From: Rhodococcus tukisamuensis NBRC 100609
GTDB lineage: Bacteria > Actinomycetota > Actinomycetes > Mycobacteriales > Mycobacteriaceae
Assembly (NCBI RefSeq): GCF_001894985.1
Contig: NZ_BCXG01000015.1
Span: 61,927-125,926 of the forward strand
DNA length: 64,000 nt
Direction: 5' to 3'
A model generated the notes under the pieces. That model was not told the DNA's origin. It worked only from the letters and a program-made list of their open reading frames with translations, and searched no databases. The position numbers and the translations under genes are program-made. Below, piece by piece: positions 54,293 to 63,549 of this stretch (positions are counted from its first letter, which is position 1; every line of letters starts with the position of its first letter).

Positions 54293-55582
54293 TCAGCTCA
54301 GGATGTCCCGGATGACGCCGTCGGCCAGCAACCTGCCGCGGTCGGTGAGCACCAGTCGGTCACCGGCGCGCGAGAGCAGCCCGTCCGCGACGACCTGCTC
54401 GGCGGCCGCGAGCTCGCTCGGGCGCAGGTCCGACGCCGGCAGCCCGGACCGCAGTCGCAGCGCCAGCATCACCCGCTCGGTGTGCCGGTCCTCGGCGGTG
54501 AGCACCTCGCTGCCGCCCACCGGCAGCCGGCCCGACGCCAGCTGGTCGGCATAGCGCGCCGGGTGCTTGACGTTCCACCAGCGCACCCCGCCGACGTGAC
54601 TGTGCGCGCCCGGACCGGCGCCCCACCAGTCGCCGCCGTCCCAGTAGCCGAGGTTGTGCCGGCAGGCCGCGGTGTCACCGTCGACCGCGACGCCGCCGTC
54701 CGCCGCCCAGTTGGACACCTCGTACCAGCCCAGGCCGGCGCCGGCGAGCGTCGCGTCGATCCGCTCGTACCGGGACGCGAGGACGTCGTCGTCGGGCGCG
54801 GGCAGCTCGCCGCGGCGTACCCGGCGGGCCAGTGCGGTGCCGTCCTCGACGATCAGCGCGTACGCCGAGACGTGGTCGACCCCCGCGGAGAGCACCGCCG
54901 CCAGTGTCGCGTCCAGGTCCTCGTCGCGTTCGCCGGGTGTGCCGTAGATCATGTCCAGGTTGACGTGCTCGAAGCCCGCGGCCCGCGCCTCGAGCGCCGC
55001 GGCGGCCGCCCGCCCGGGGGTGTGGGTGCGGTCGAGCACCGCGAGCACGTGCGCGGCGGCGGACTGCATGCCCAGCGAGACCCGGGTGTACCCCGCGTCC
55101 CGGATCCGGCCGAAGAACTCGGGTGAGGTGGACTCCGGGTTCGACTCGGTGGTCACCTCGGCGCCCGGGGCCAGGCCGAAGCTGTCGCGGACCGCGCCGA
55201 GCACGTCGGCCAGTCCGTCGCCGCCGAGCAGCGACGGCGTGCCGCCGCCGACGAACACCGTCTGCGCGGCCGGGACGGCGCCGCCCGCGGAGCCGAGCAT
55301 CCTTGCCCCCGCGTCGAGTTCGCGCCGCAGGCCCTCGAGCCAGGACTGCGGCGACGCCGAGGTGCCGAGCTCGCCGGCGGTGTAGGTGTTGAAGTCGCAG
55401 TACCCGCAGCGGGTCGCACAGAACGGGACGTGCACGTAGATGCCGAAGGGCCGCGTCCCCACCCCCGCCAGCGCGTCGTCCGACAGCACGAAGTCCGGTT
55501 GCCCGTCGGCCCCGCCCACACCGGCCGCCGGTGCTGTCGTCGGTCCACTGATGTCGCTGGTCGTGCCGCGGGCTGTACTCAC
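54293..55582 (-). CDS. hemW: Radical-SAM protein HemW (heme chaperone, formerly HemN-like)
   Basis: 429 residues from the GTG at 55582; the family core starts only at about residue 48 (GIYVHVPFCATRCGYCDFN), so a later start is possible. The radical-SAM CxxxCxxC cluster is intact, followed by FVGGGTPSLL, YTRVSLGMQSAA and NLDMIYGTPGE. The HNxxYW motif of HemW is present (RHNLGYWDGGDWWGAGPGA). HemW carries heme and is not a coproporphyrinogen oxidase. Gene order matches Rv2388c. Confidence 0.93.
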   Translation of the reverse strand: MSTARGTTSDISGPTTAPAAGVGGADGQPDFVLSDDALAGVGTRPFGIYVHVPFCATRCGYCDFNTYTAGELGTSASPQSWLEGLRRELDAGARMLGSAGGAVPAAQTVFVGGGTPSLLGGDGLADVLGAVRDSFGLAPGAEVTTESNPESTSPEFFGRIRDAGYTRVSLGMQSAAAHVLAVLDRTHTPGRAAAAALEARAAGFEHVNLDMIYGTPGERDEDLDATLAAVLSAGVDHVSAYALIVEDGTALARRVRRGELPAPDDDVLASRYERIDATLAGAGLGWYEVSNWAADGGVAVDGDTAACRHNLGYWDGGDWWGAGPGAHSHVGGVRWWNVKHPARYADQLASGRLPVGGSEVLTAEDRHTERVMLALRLRSGLPASDLRPSELAAAEQVVADGLLSRAGDRLVLTDRGRLLADGVIRDILS

Positions 55583-55706
55583 CCCTCCAGTGTCCCATCG
55601 CCGCGGACCCGCCCCCGCCAGCGCCGAACTCCCAGGTCCCGACGCCCCACCCCCGCCAGACCGGTTCCGCGCCGATGTGTCACGGATCACACCGGCCCCT
55701 GCCTGC

Positions 55707-55734
55707 GCATTTCCCCCAGTTTCGGGGGAAATGC
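55707..55734. promoter_or_regulatory. 28-bp perfect dyad in the hemW/sulfate-reduction divergent region
   Basis: GCATTTCCCCC (55707-55717) and GGGGGAAATGC (55724-55734) form a perfect 11-bp inverted repeat with a 6-base spacer. It lies between divergent units, 37 bases before the leader peptide start, so an operator is more likely than a terminator. The regulator is unknown. Confidence 0.5.
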
Positions 55735-55771
55735 CGCCAGGGGGTCGGCTTTGCGGAGCTGATCTGGCACG

Positions 55772-55864
55772 ATGGCGACTGTGACCGGACTTGGGATTGC
55801 GCTCGTGGCTCGACGCCACGTCGATCTCAAGCGTGTCTGTAGCTGTCTGCCCTTCTCTGCGTAG
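55772..55864 (+). CDS. Cysteine-containing leader peptide of the sulfate-reduction operon
   Basis: 30 codons starting at ATG 55772 (GTG 55781 is an alternative) and ending TAG 55864. The peptide contains ALVARRHVDLKRVCSCL, which is the recognisable core of actinobacterial sulfur leader peptides (R-x-HVDL-x-R followed by Cys codons). Here two Cys codons (TGT, TGT) flank one Ser codon near the end. In mycobacteria, Cys-rich leader ORFs act as cysteine-responsive attenuators. The 116 bases to the sirA start contain GTCCC/GGGAC segments (about 55885-55915) that can pair, as attenuation needs. Confidence 0.8.
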   Translation: MATVTGLGIALVARRHVDLKRVCSCLPFSA

Positions 55865-55980
55865 ACGCATTCCACCAGCCCCCTTGTTGTCCCGGCCGGT
55901 CTCGGATGTGGCACGGGGACAGCCCTCCTTGTGACTGCATGCCCTCTTCAGGACCGGCGCCCTAGATCTTGGAGCGCCCG

Positions 55981-57687
55981 ATGTCGCAGACAGTCGACAC
56001 TTCACCTCCCGCCCGCCCAGCGCGCGCCGCCCGCCCCGCCAAGACCCGCGCCGAGGGCCAGTGGGCCCTCGGCTACCGCGAGCCCCTGAACGCCAACGAG
56101 CAGGCCAAGAAGGACGACAACCCGCTCAACGTCCGCGCCCGCATCGAGAACATCTACTCGAAGCAGGGCTTCGACAGCATCGACAAGTCCGACCTGCGCG
56201 GCCGGATGCGCTGGTGGGGCCTCTACACCCAGCGCGAGCAGGGCTACGACGGCACCTTCACCGGCGACGAGAACATCGACCTGCTCGAGGCCCGGTACTT
56301 CATGATGCGGGTGCGCTGCGACGCCGGCGCCCTGAACGTCGAGCAGCTGCGCACCCTCGGCGGCATCTCCACCGAGTTCGGTCGCGACACCGCCGACCTC
56401 TCCGACCGCGAGAACGTCCAGTACCACTGGATCGAGATCGAGAACGTCCCGGAGATCTGGAAGCGCCTCGAGTCCGTCGGCCTGCACACCACCGAGGCCT
56501 GCGGCGACTGCCCGCGCGTGGTGCTCGGCTCCCCGCTGGCCGGCGAGTCCCTCGACGAGGTTCTCGACGCGACTCCGGCGATCGACGAGATCGTGCGCCG
56601 CTACATCGGCAAGCCCGAGTACTCGAACCTGCCGCGCAAGTTCAAGACCGCCATCTCCGGCCAGCAGGACGTGGTGCACGAGATCAACGACGTCGCCTTC
56701 GTCGGCGTCAACCACCCCGAGCACGGCCCCGGCCTGGACCTGTGGGTCGGCGGCGGGCTGTCCACCAACCCGATGCTCGCGCAGCGCGTCGGCGCCTGGG
56801 TTCCGCTCGACGAGGTGCCGGACGTGTGGGAGGCCGTGGTCTCGATCTTCCGCGACTACGGCTACCGCCGGCTGCGTTCCAAGGCGCGGCTGAAGTTCCT
56901 GATCAAGGACTGGGGCATCGAGAAGTTCCGCGAGGTGCTCGAGACCGAGTACCTGAAGCGGAAGCTGATCGACGGCCCGGCACCGGCGAAGCCGGAGCGG
57001 CCGATCGACCACATCGGCGTGCAGAAGCTGCGCAACGGGCTCAACGCGATCGGCTTCTCCCCGATCGCGGGCCGGGTGTCGGGCACCGCCCTGACCAAGG
57101 TCGCCGAGGCGGTGGCCGCCGTCGGTTCCGACCGCGTCCGCTTCACCCCGTACCAGAAGCTGATCGTGCTCGACGTGCCGGACGACAAGGTCGAATGGCT
57201 GATCGACGAGCTAAAGCCCCTCGGCCTGCACGGGCGTCCGTCACACTGGCGGCGAAACCTGTTGGCGTGCAGCGGCATCGAGTTCTGCAAGCTGTCGTTC
57301 ACCGAGACCCGCAAGCGCTCCCAGGTGCTCGCACCGGAACTCGAGGAGCGCCTGGCGGACGTCAACGCCAACCTGGACGTGCCGATCACGGTGAACATCA
57401 ACGGCTGCCCCAACTCCTGCGGCCGGTCCCAGATCGCCGACATCGGGTTCAAGGGCATGCTCGTCGACGACGGCGCAGGCAACCAGATCGAGGGCTTCCA
57501 GGTGCACCTGGGCGGCAGCCTCGGCCTCGACGCCGGCTTCGGCCGCAAGCTGCGCCAGCACAAGGTGACCAGCGAGGAGCTGGGCGACTACATCGAGCGC
57601 GTGGTGCGTCAGTTCGTCAAGCACCGCAACGAGGGCGAGCGCTTCGCCGAGTGGACAGTCCGAGCAGACGAGGAGGACCTGCGATGA
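55981..57687 (+). CDS. sirA: Ferredoxin-dependent sulfite reductase (SirA/NirA type)
   Basis: 568 residues from the ATG at 55981 with GGAG 6 bases upstream. Both ferredoxin-like halves are present, and the [4Fe-4S]/siroheme cysteines are in LACSGIEFCKLSFTETR and NGCPNSCGRSQ. The RWWGLYTQREQG block and ACGDCPRVVLG confirm the nitrite/sulfite reductase family. With cysH next to it, sulfite is the likely substrate (six-electron reduction to sulfide). The stop overlaps the cysH start (ATGA). Confidence 0.93.
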   Translation: MSQTVDTSPPARPARAARPAKTRAEGQWALGYREPLNANEQAKKDDNPLNVRARIENIYSKQGFDSIDKSDLRGRMRWWGLYTQREQGYDGTFTGDENIDLLEARYFMMRVRCDAGALNVEQLRTLGGISTEFGRDTADLSDRENVQYHWIEIENVPEIWKRLESVGLHTTEACGDCPRVVLGSPLAGESLDEVLDATPAIDEIVRRYIGKPEYSNLPRKFKTAISGQQDVVHEINDVAFVGVNHPEHGPGLDLWVGGGLSTNPMLAQRVGAWVPLDEVPDVWEAVVSIFRDYGYRRLRSKARLKFLIKDWGIEKFREVLETEYLKRKLIDGPAPAKPERPIDHIGVQKLRNGLNAIGFSPIAGRVSGTALTKVAEAVAAVGSDRVRFTPYQKLIVLDVPDDKVEWLIDELKPLGLHGRPSHWRRNLLACSGIEFCKLSFTETRKRSQVLAPELEERLADVNANLDVPITVNINGCPNSCGRSQIADIGFKGMLVDDGAGNQIEGFQVHLGGSLGLDAGFGRKLRQHKVTSEELGDYIERVVRQFVKHRNEGERFAEWTVRADEEDLR

Positions 57688-58397
57688 GCATCGACCTTTC
57701 CAGCGCAACCGAAGACGACCTGAAGGAGCTCGCCTCGCAGGGGGCGGCGAGCCTCGACGGGGCGTCCGCGCTCGAGCTGCTGCAGTGGACCGAGGACACC
57801 TTCGGCAACGACTTCATCGTCGCGTCGAACATGCAGGACGGCGTGCTGGTGCACCTGGCGACCCAGGTGCACCCCGGCGTGGACGTGCTCTTCCTCGACA
57901 CCGGCTACCACTTCGCGGAGACCATCGGCACCCGGGACGCCGTCGAGGCGGTGTACGGACCGCGGATCGTCAACGCCGCGGCCGAGGCCAGCGTCGCCGA
58001 GCAGGACGCGGCCGAGGGCAAGGACCTCTTCGCCCGGGACGCCGGCCGCTGTTGCGCGCTGCGCAAGGTGGCGCCGCTCAAGGCCACCCTGCAGAACTAC
58101 CGCGCCTGGGTCACCGGGATCCGGCGGGTGGAGGCCCCCACACGGGCCAACGCGCCGCTGATCTCGTTCGACGACGCCTTCGGCCTGGTGAAGATCAACC
58201 CGATCGCCGCCTGGTCCGACGACGACATGCAGGCCTACATCGACAAGCACTCGATTCTGGTGAATCCGCTTGTCGACGAGGGCTATCCGTCCATCGGGTG
58301 CGCACCCTGCACCGCCAAGCCAGCACCCGGCTCCGATCCGCGCAGCGGACGGTGGGCCGGCCAGTCCAAGACAGAATGCGGGTTGCACGCCTCATGA
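57684..58397 (+). CDS. cysH: Adenylyl-sulfate (APS) reductase, [4Fe-4S] type
   Basis: 237 residues. The four iron-sulfur cysteines of the APS-specific form are present as GRCCALRK and GCAPCT, and the catalytic Cys is in the C-terminal TECGLH. It reduces APS to sulfite using thioredoxin. Translationally coupled both upstream (sirA) and downstream (cysD) by ATGA overlaps. Confidence 0.96.
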   Translation: MSIDLSSATEDDLKELASQGAASLDGASALELLQWTEDTFGNDFIVASNMQDGVLVHLATQVHPGVDVLFLDTGYHFAETIGTRDAVEAVYGPRIVNAAAEASVAEQDAAEGKDLFARDAGRCCALRKVAPLKATLQNYRAWVTGIRRVEAPTRANAPLISFDDAFGLVKINPIAAWSDDDMQAYIDKHSILVNPLVDEGYPSIGCAPCTAKPAPGSDPRSGRWAGQSKTECGLHAS

Positions 58398-59329
58398 CTG
58401 CTGAATTGACCGACATCCGACCGCTTCTCGACGGCGCCTCCTTCGACACACTGGACGCGCTCGAGTCCGAGGCCATCCACATCTTCCGGGAGGTGGCCGG
58501 CGAGTTCGAACGCCCGGTGATCCTCTTCTCCGGCGGCAAGGACTCCACGGTGCTGCTGCACCTGGCGATCAAGGCCTTCTGGCCCGCGCCGGTACCGTTC
58601 GCGCTGCTGCACGTGGACACCGGGCACAACCTGCAGGAGGTGCTGGACTTCCGCGACCACGTCGTCGCCAAGTACAACCTGCGCCTGCACGTGGCCAAGG
58701 TGGAGGACTACCTCGCCGACGGCCGACTCACCGAGCGGCCGGACGGCATCCGTAACCCACTGCAGACCGTGCCGCTGCTCGACGCGATCGCCGAGAACCG
58801 CTTCGACGCGGTCTTCGGCGGTGCCCGACGCGACGAGGAGCGGGCCCGCGCGAAGGAGCGGATCTTCTCGCTGCGCAACTCCTTCGGGCAGTGGGACCCG
58901 AAGAAGCAGCGTCCGGAGCTGTGGAACCTGTACAACGGGCGGCACTCCCCCGGCGAGCAGGTCCGGGTGTTCCCGCTGAGCAACTTCACCGAGCTCGACA
59001 TCTGGCGGTACATCGCCCGCGACAACGTCGAGCTCGCCAGCATCTACTACGCCCACCAGCGCCCGGTCTACCAGCGCGACGGCATGTGGATGACCCCCGG
59101 CGTGTGGGGTGGACCCGCCGAAAACGAAGAGCTGCAGACGCTCTCGGTGCGCTACCGCACCGTCGGCGACGGCTCGACCACCGGCGCGGTGCTGTCCGAG
59201 GCCGCCGACAACGAGGCGATCCTCGCCGAGGTCGCCGCATCCCGACTGACCGAACGTGGCGCCACCCGAGGCGACGACCGAGTTTCCGAAGCGGCCATGG
59301 AAGACCGCAAGCGAGAGGGCTACTTCTGA
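58394..59329 (+). CDS. cysD: Sulfate adenylyltransferase subunit 2
   Basis: 311 residues. The PP-loop SGGKDSTVLLHLA and the VFGGARRDEERARAKER and WNLYNGRHSPGEQVRVFPLS blocks are complete. With CysN it makes APS from sulfate and ATP. Starts inside the cysH stop (ATGA); its stop shares one base with the cysN start (TGATG). Confidence 0.97.
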   Translation: MTAELTDIRPLLDGASFDTLDALESEAIHIFREVAGEFERPVILFSGGKDSTVLLHLAIKAFWPAPVPFALLHVDTGHNLQEVLDFRDHVVAKYNLRLHVAKVEDYLADGRLTERPDGIRNPLQTVPLLDAIAENRFDAVFGGARRDEERARAKERIFSLRNSFGQWDPKKQRPELWNLYNGRHSPGEQVRVFPLSNFTELDIWRYIARDNVELASIYYAHQRPVYQRDGMWMTPGVWGGPAENEELQTLSVRYRTVGDGSTTGAVLSEAADNEAILAEVAASRLTERGATRGDDRVSEAAMEDRKREGYF

Positions 59330-60615
59330 TGAGCGACCTGTTGAGGCTCGCTACCGCGGGCAGCGTCGACGACGGCAAGTCCACCCTGGTGGGCCGGCTG
59401 TTGTACGACACCAAATCCGTGCTCGCCGACCAGATCGACGCCGTCACCCGAGCCTCGGTGGACCGCGGCCTGGACACCCCGGACCTGTCGCTGCTGGTCG
59501 ACGGCCTGCGTGCCGAGCGTGAGCAGGGCATCACCATCGACGTGGCGTACCGCTACTTCGCGACGCCCAACCGCACGTTCGTCCTCGCCGACACCCCGGG
59601 CCACGTGCAGTACACCCGCAACACGGTCTCCGGCGCGTCCACCGCGCAGCTGGTGATCCTGCTGGTGGACGCGCGCAAGGGCGTCATCTCGCAGACCCGC
59701 AAGCACGCGGCGGTGCTCGCCCTGCTGGGCGTGCCGCGACTGGTGCTGGCGGTCAACAAGATCGACCTCGTCGAGGATCCGGCCCAGGTGTTCGCGGACA
59801 TCTGCGCCGAGTTCACGTCGCTGACCTCGTCGCTGGGCTGGGCGGCCGGGGACGTCGTGGAGATCCCGGTCTCGGCGCTGCACGGCGACAACGTCGCGGT
59901 GCGCTCGGAGAACACCCCGTACTACGACGGCCCCACCCTGATCGAGCACCTCGAGTCGATCCCGGTGGACGCCGAACCGCACCGGGTGGGCCTGCGCTTC
60001 CCCGTGCAGTACGTGATCCGGCCGCGCACCGCCGAGTTCCCCGACTACCGCGGCTACGCCGGTCAGGTCGCCGCCGGGTCGGTCACACCGGGCGACGACG
60101 TCGTGGTGCTGCCCTCGGGCATCCGCACCACGGTGACCCGCATCGACACGGCCGACGGCGAGCTCGACTCCGCGCACGCCGGTCGCAGCGTCACGCTGAT
60201 CCTCGCCGACGACGTCGACATCTCGCGCGGCGACACCATCGCCTCCCCGCAGGACGCGCCGGAGCCGATAGGCGAGTTCGACGCCACCGTGTGCTGGCTC
60301 GCGGAGAAGCCGCTGCGCCCCGGCGCCCGGCTGCTGCTCAAGCACGGCACCCGCACCACGCAGGCGATCGTGGGCTCCATCGTGGAGCGGTTCGACGAGC
60401 AGGACCTCACCACCGAGGCGAACCCGGACACGCTCGCGCTCAACGAGATCGGCAAGATCTCGGTGCGCGTCGCGGAGCCGATCGTGGCGGACGACTACCG
60501 CCTCAACCGGCACACCGGCAGCTTCCTGCTGATCGACCCCTCGGGCGGCAACACGCTGGCCGCGGGCCTGGTCGGCGACGCCATCGCGGCCATCGAGCTC
60601 GGCGAGCGCGTCTAG
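59329..60615 (+). CDS. cysN: Sulfate adenylyltransferase subunit 1 (GTPase), without CysC fusion
   Basis: 428 residues. G1 GSVDDGKSTLVGR, G2/G3 EREQGITIDVAYRYF and DTPGHVQY, G4 NKID are intact, followed by the elongation-factor-like barrel domains. GTP hydrolysis drives APS synthesis by CysD. Unlike the mycobacterial protein it lacks the C-terminal APS-kinase (CysC) domain, so this operon is dedicated to the APS route to sulfite. Confidence 0.96.
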   Translation: MSDLLRLATAGSVDDGKSTLVGRLLYDTKSVLADQIDAVTRASVDRGLDTPDLSLLVDGLRAEREQGITIDVAYRYFATPNRTFVLADTPGHVQYTRNTVSGASTAQLVILLVDARKGVISQTRKHAAVLALLGVPRLVLAVNKIDLVEDPAQVFADICAEFTSLTSSLGWAAGDVVEIPVSALHGDNVAVRSENTPYYDGPTLIEHLESIPVDAEPHRVGLRFPVQYVIRPRTAEFPDYRGYAGQVAAGSVTPGDDVVVLPSGIRTTVTRIDTADGELDSAHAGRSVTLILADDVDISRGDTIASPQDAPEPIGEFDATVCWLAEKPLRPGARLLLKHGTRTTQAIVGSIVERFDEQDLTTEANPDTLALNEIGKISVRVAEPIVADDYRLNRHTGSFLLIDPSGGNTLAAGLVGDAIAAIELGERV

Positions 60616-60617
60616 CG

Positions 60618-61391
60618 ATGTCCTCGACGCCGGCCGTCCCGCTGATCGCTGTCGCCCACGGCAGCCGTGACCCCCGCTCCGCGCGGGCGGTCGCGGCCGC
60701 CGTGGCGGCGATCCGCACCCGGCGACCGGACCTGGACGTGCGGCTGTGTTTCCTGGACCTGTCCGCGCCGTCGGTGGACCAGACGATCGACACGGTGGCG
60801 GTGCAGGGGCACTCGGCCGCCGTGGTGGTTCCCCTGCTGCTCGGCCGGGCGTTCCACGCCCGGGTGGACCTGCCGGGCCTGCTCGCCGCCGCCGCGCTGC
60901 GGCACCCGGGCCTGGACCTGGTGCAGGCCGAGGTGCTCGGCGACGACGACCGCCTGGTCGAGGCGGTCCGCGACCGGGCGGTGGCCGCGGGCGCCACGCT
61001 CGGTGACCCCGAGGTCGGCGTGGTCCTGGCGGCGGTCGGCTCGTCGTCCGAGACGGCCAACGCGCGGACCGCTGCGATCGGCCCCCGGCTGCTGGCCGGC
61101 ACCGGGTGGTCCGGCGTGGCGACCTGCTTCGCCACCGCCGGACCCGCACTGCCGGAGGCGGTCTCGCGCCTGCGGTCACGGGGCGCCGGCAAGATCGTGA
61201 TCGCGCCCTGGTTCCTGGCGCCCGGCCTGCTCACCGACCGCATCGACGCGACCGCCGACGTGCACGCCCCGGATGCGTTGCGCGCCGACGTGATCGGTGC
61301 GCATCCGCTGCTGGCCGAGGTGGCCCTGGACCGCTACCGCGCCGGCGCTGCGGACCTGTTCACCGCGGTCCGCACCGAACTCTCCGCCTGA
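60618..61391 (+). CDS. Sirohydrochlorin chelatase, CbiX type (siroheme supply)
   Basis: 257 residues, two CbiX-like halves. The first has VAHGSRDPRSARAV with the metal-binding His and VVVPLLLGRAFHARVDLPG with the second His. The second half (VVLAAVGSSSETANARTA, IAPWFLAPGLLTDRI) lacks the first histidine, as usual. It inserts Fe2+ (or Co2+) into sirohydrochlorin; next to sirA the likely product is siroheme. It starts 2 bases after cysN and corresponds to Rv2393 (che1). Confidence 0.9.
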   Translation: MSSTPAVPLIAVAHGSRDPRSARAVAAAVAAIRTRRPDLDVRLCFLDLSAPSVDQTIDTVAVQGHSAAVVVPLLLGRAFHARVDLPGLLAAAALRHPGLDLVQAEVLGDDDRLVEAVRDRAVAAGATLGDPEVGVVLAAVGSSSETANARTAAIGPRLLAGTGWSGVATCFATAGPALPEAVSRLRSRGAGKIVIAPWFLAPGLLTDRIDATADVHAPDALRADVIGAHPLLAEVALDRYRAGAADLFTAVRTELSA

Positions 61392-61420
61392 CCCGACTCT
61401 CCGCCTGACCCGCCAGGGGC

Positions 61421-62407
61421 TCAGAGCAGTTCGGCCCGCAACTGCGCCGCCGACTTCGGCGAGAGCAACCCGGGCGCCACGTCGTAGACGGTCTGCGCAC
61501 CGATCTGCCCGGCGGCGTTCATCCGGTGCACCGCGCGCGCGTAGGCGGTGAGGACGCTGGCCGTGAACTCGGGGTTGCTGCCCAGGTTGAGGCTGTACTC
61601 GACGACCTGCCGGTTGCCCCCTCCGGTGTCGCCGCTGCGGATCACGAATCCGCCGTGCGGCATCCCCGCATGGTCGCGCGCCAGGACGTCGGCGTCGACG
61701 AAGTGCACGGCGGTGTCGTACTCGTCGAAGTAGTCGGGCATCGTCACGATCGACTTGCGCACCACGTCGGCGTCGGCGCCCTCCGCGAGCACCACGAAGC
61801 ACTCGCGGACGTGCTTCTGCCGGGTGGTCAACGTCGGCCGGGTGCCGCTGCGCACCTCGGCGATGGCGTCCGCGGACGGCAGCGTGTACTGCACGGCGGC
61901 CGCGACGCCAGGCACCCGGCGCACCGCATCGGAATGCCCCTGGCTGACTCCGCGGCCCCAGAACGTGTAGGTCTCGCCCACCGGCAGGATGGCCTCGCCG
62001 TAGACCCGGTTGATCGAGAACAGGCCCGGGTCCCAGCCGGTGGAGATCAGTGCCGTCCGGCCGGCGGCGCGGGCGGGGGCGTCCACCGCGGCGTGGTACT
62101 CGGGAATGCGGGCATGGGTGTCGAAGCTGTCGACCGTGTTGAACCGGGCGGCCAGTTCCGGGCCCTGCTCCGGCAGGTCCGACTTCGAGCCGCCGCACAG
62201 GATCAGCACGTCGACCTCGTCCTCGTGCCCGGCCAGTGCGTCCCAGCCGAACACCCGGGTGCCCGGCAGCTGCGGCGTCACCGTCGCCGGGTCACGCCGG
62301 GTGAACACCCCCACGAGGGTCATGTCCGGGTTGGTCGCGACCGCGGACTCGACTCCTCGACCGAGGTTTCCGTAACCCGCAATGCCGATCCGGATCTGTG
62401 CGCTCAC
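61421..62407 (-). CDS. ddh: Meso-diaminopimelate dehydrogenase
   Basis: 328 residues from the GTG at 62407 with AGGAGG 8 bases upstream. The N-terminal GIAGYGNLGRGVE binds NADPH. The DAP-dehydrogenase blocks VLILCGGSKSDLPEQGPELA, ALISTGWDPGLFSINRVYGE, YTFWGRGVSQGHSDAVRRV and TPEHVRECFVV-like KHVRECFVVLAEGADA are those of Corynebacterium glutamicum Ddh. It interconverts meso-DAP and tetrahydrodipicolinate with ammonia, a one-step bypass in lysine and cell-wall synthesis. The gene is patchy among actinobacteria. Confidence 0.94.
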   Translation of the reverse strand: MSAQIRIGIAGYGNLGRGVESAVATNPDMTLVGVFTRRDPATVTPQLPGTRVFGWDALAGHEDEVDVLILCGGSKSDLPEQGPELAARFNTVDSFDTHARIPEYHAAVDAPARAAGRTALISTGWDPGLFSINRVYGEAILPVGETYTFWGRGVSQGHSDAVRRVPGVAAAVQYTLPSADAIAEVRSGTRPTLTTRQKHVRECFVVLAEGADADVVRKSIVTMPDYFDEYDTAVHFVDADVLARDHAGMPHGGFVIRSGDTGGGNRQVVEYSLNLGSNPEFTASVLTAYARAVHRMNAAGQIGAQTVYDVAPGLLSPKSAAQLRAELL

Positions 62408-62622
62408 TGCTCGTGCCTCCTGCCGGCAGACGGCCGTCGTCTGTCCGCCGACCCACGCTACCGAGCGGGTCGACGACCACACCGCCCACCTCACAGCATC
62501 GAGCGGCACCCTGTGAGGTATGGCCGTCGCGGTGAGCACCCGCCCCGCCCGAGCCCCGATTGCCTCTGGCGTACGCCGTCGAACTGGCAGAGACTGGAGT
62601 CGAGGCTAAAGGAGACTCCACG

Positions 62623-63519
62623 ATGACCACAGCACCGATCCGACACGGAATCGTGGCAGGCATCGACGGATCGGACAGCGCAATGGACGCCGCACGTTGG
62701 GCCGCGGGTGCCGCCCAACGGTTCGACGAGCCGCTCCATCTGACCCATCTGCTGCCCAAGACGCCGAAATCTGCCGACGGCACGTCCACCGAACCCGAGG
62801 AGAAGCTGGACGACCAGCTGCTGGCCGAGGGCGACGAACTGCTCGACGCGGCCGAGAAGGCGGTCCGCGAGGCCAACCCCGACGTCGTCGTCGAGCGCAG
62901 CGTCAAGCACGGACCACCGGCCCGCGGGCTGGTGGACCTGTCCCGGACCGCGCGGATGCTGGTGCTCGGCCGGGCCGGGACCAGCGAGATGCAGTCGGTC
63001 TTCCTCGGCTCGGACGTCATCCGCGTGGCGAACAACGCCAAGTGCCCCGTGGCCGTCTGGCGCGGGACCCATGCCCCCGACGACACCGCCTCGCGTCCCG
63101 TCGTGGTGGGGGTGGACGGCAGCAAGCTCAGCGACCTGGCGGTGGCCCACGCCTTCGAGTTCGCGGCCTTCTTCGAGGTCCCGCTGATCGCCGTGCACTG
63201 CTGGCGGGAGGTCGCCGGCTTCGGCGGCTACTCCGAGGCCAGGCGGTTCTCCGATCTCGAGGTCCACGAGCAGCGCAGCGACGCCCGCCTGGCCGAGCGC
63301 CTGGCGGGGTGGGGCGAGCGGTACCCCGACGTGAAGGTCACCCGCAGCGTGGAGCGGGTCGGCCCGAACGTCGCGCTGCTCGAGCACACGGAGGAGGCCC
63401 AGCTGGTGGTCGTGGGCAGTCACGGACGCAACCCGTTCGTCGCCTCGCTGATCGGCTCGACCAGCCAGAGCCTGATCCATCACGCGTTGTGCCCGGTGCT
63501 GGTCTGCCGCGAGGGGTGA
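62623..63519 (+). CDS. Tandem universal stress protein (UspA family)
   Basis: 298 residues from the ATG at 62623 with AGGAG 8 bases upstream. Two Usp domains (about 8-140 and 155-295). The first starts IVAGIDGSDSAMDAARWAAG and ends LVLGRAGTSEMQSVFLGSDV; the second starts VVVGVDGSKLSDLAVAHAF and ends VVGSHGRNPFVASLIGSTSQ. The G-x2-G-x9-G-S/T ATP-binding pattern is good in the second and weaker in the first. Mycobacterial members respond to hypoxia through DosR; no obvious DosR box was found here. Confidence 0.92.
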   Translation: MTTAPIRHGIVAGIDGSDSAMDAARWAAGAAQRFDEPLHLTHLLPKTPKSADGTSTEPEEKLDDQLLAEGDELLDAAEKAVREANPDVVVERSVKHGPPARGLVDLSRTARMLVLGRAGTSEMQSVFLGSDVIRVANNAKCPVAVWRGTHAPDDTASRPVVVGVDGSKLSDLAVAHAFEFAAFFEVPLIAVHCWREVAGFGGYSEARRFSDLEVHEQRSDARLAERLAGWGERYPDVKVTRSVERVGPNVALLEHTEEAQLVVVGSHGRNPFVASLIGSTSQSLIHHALCPVLVCREG

Positions 63520-63549
63520 GGGCGCCGGTGTGACGTCCGACATGCTTCC

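Noticed and set aside
59329..60615. CysNC bifunctional enzyme as in mycobacteria
   Set aside because: The protein ends at 428 residues after the elongation-factor-like domains; no APS-kinase Walker motif follows.
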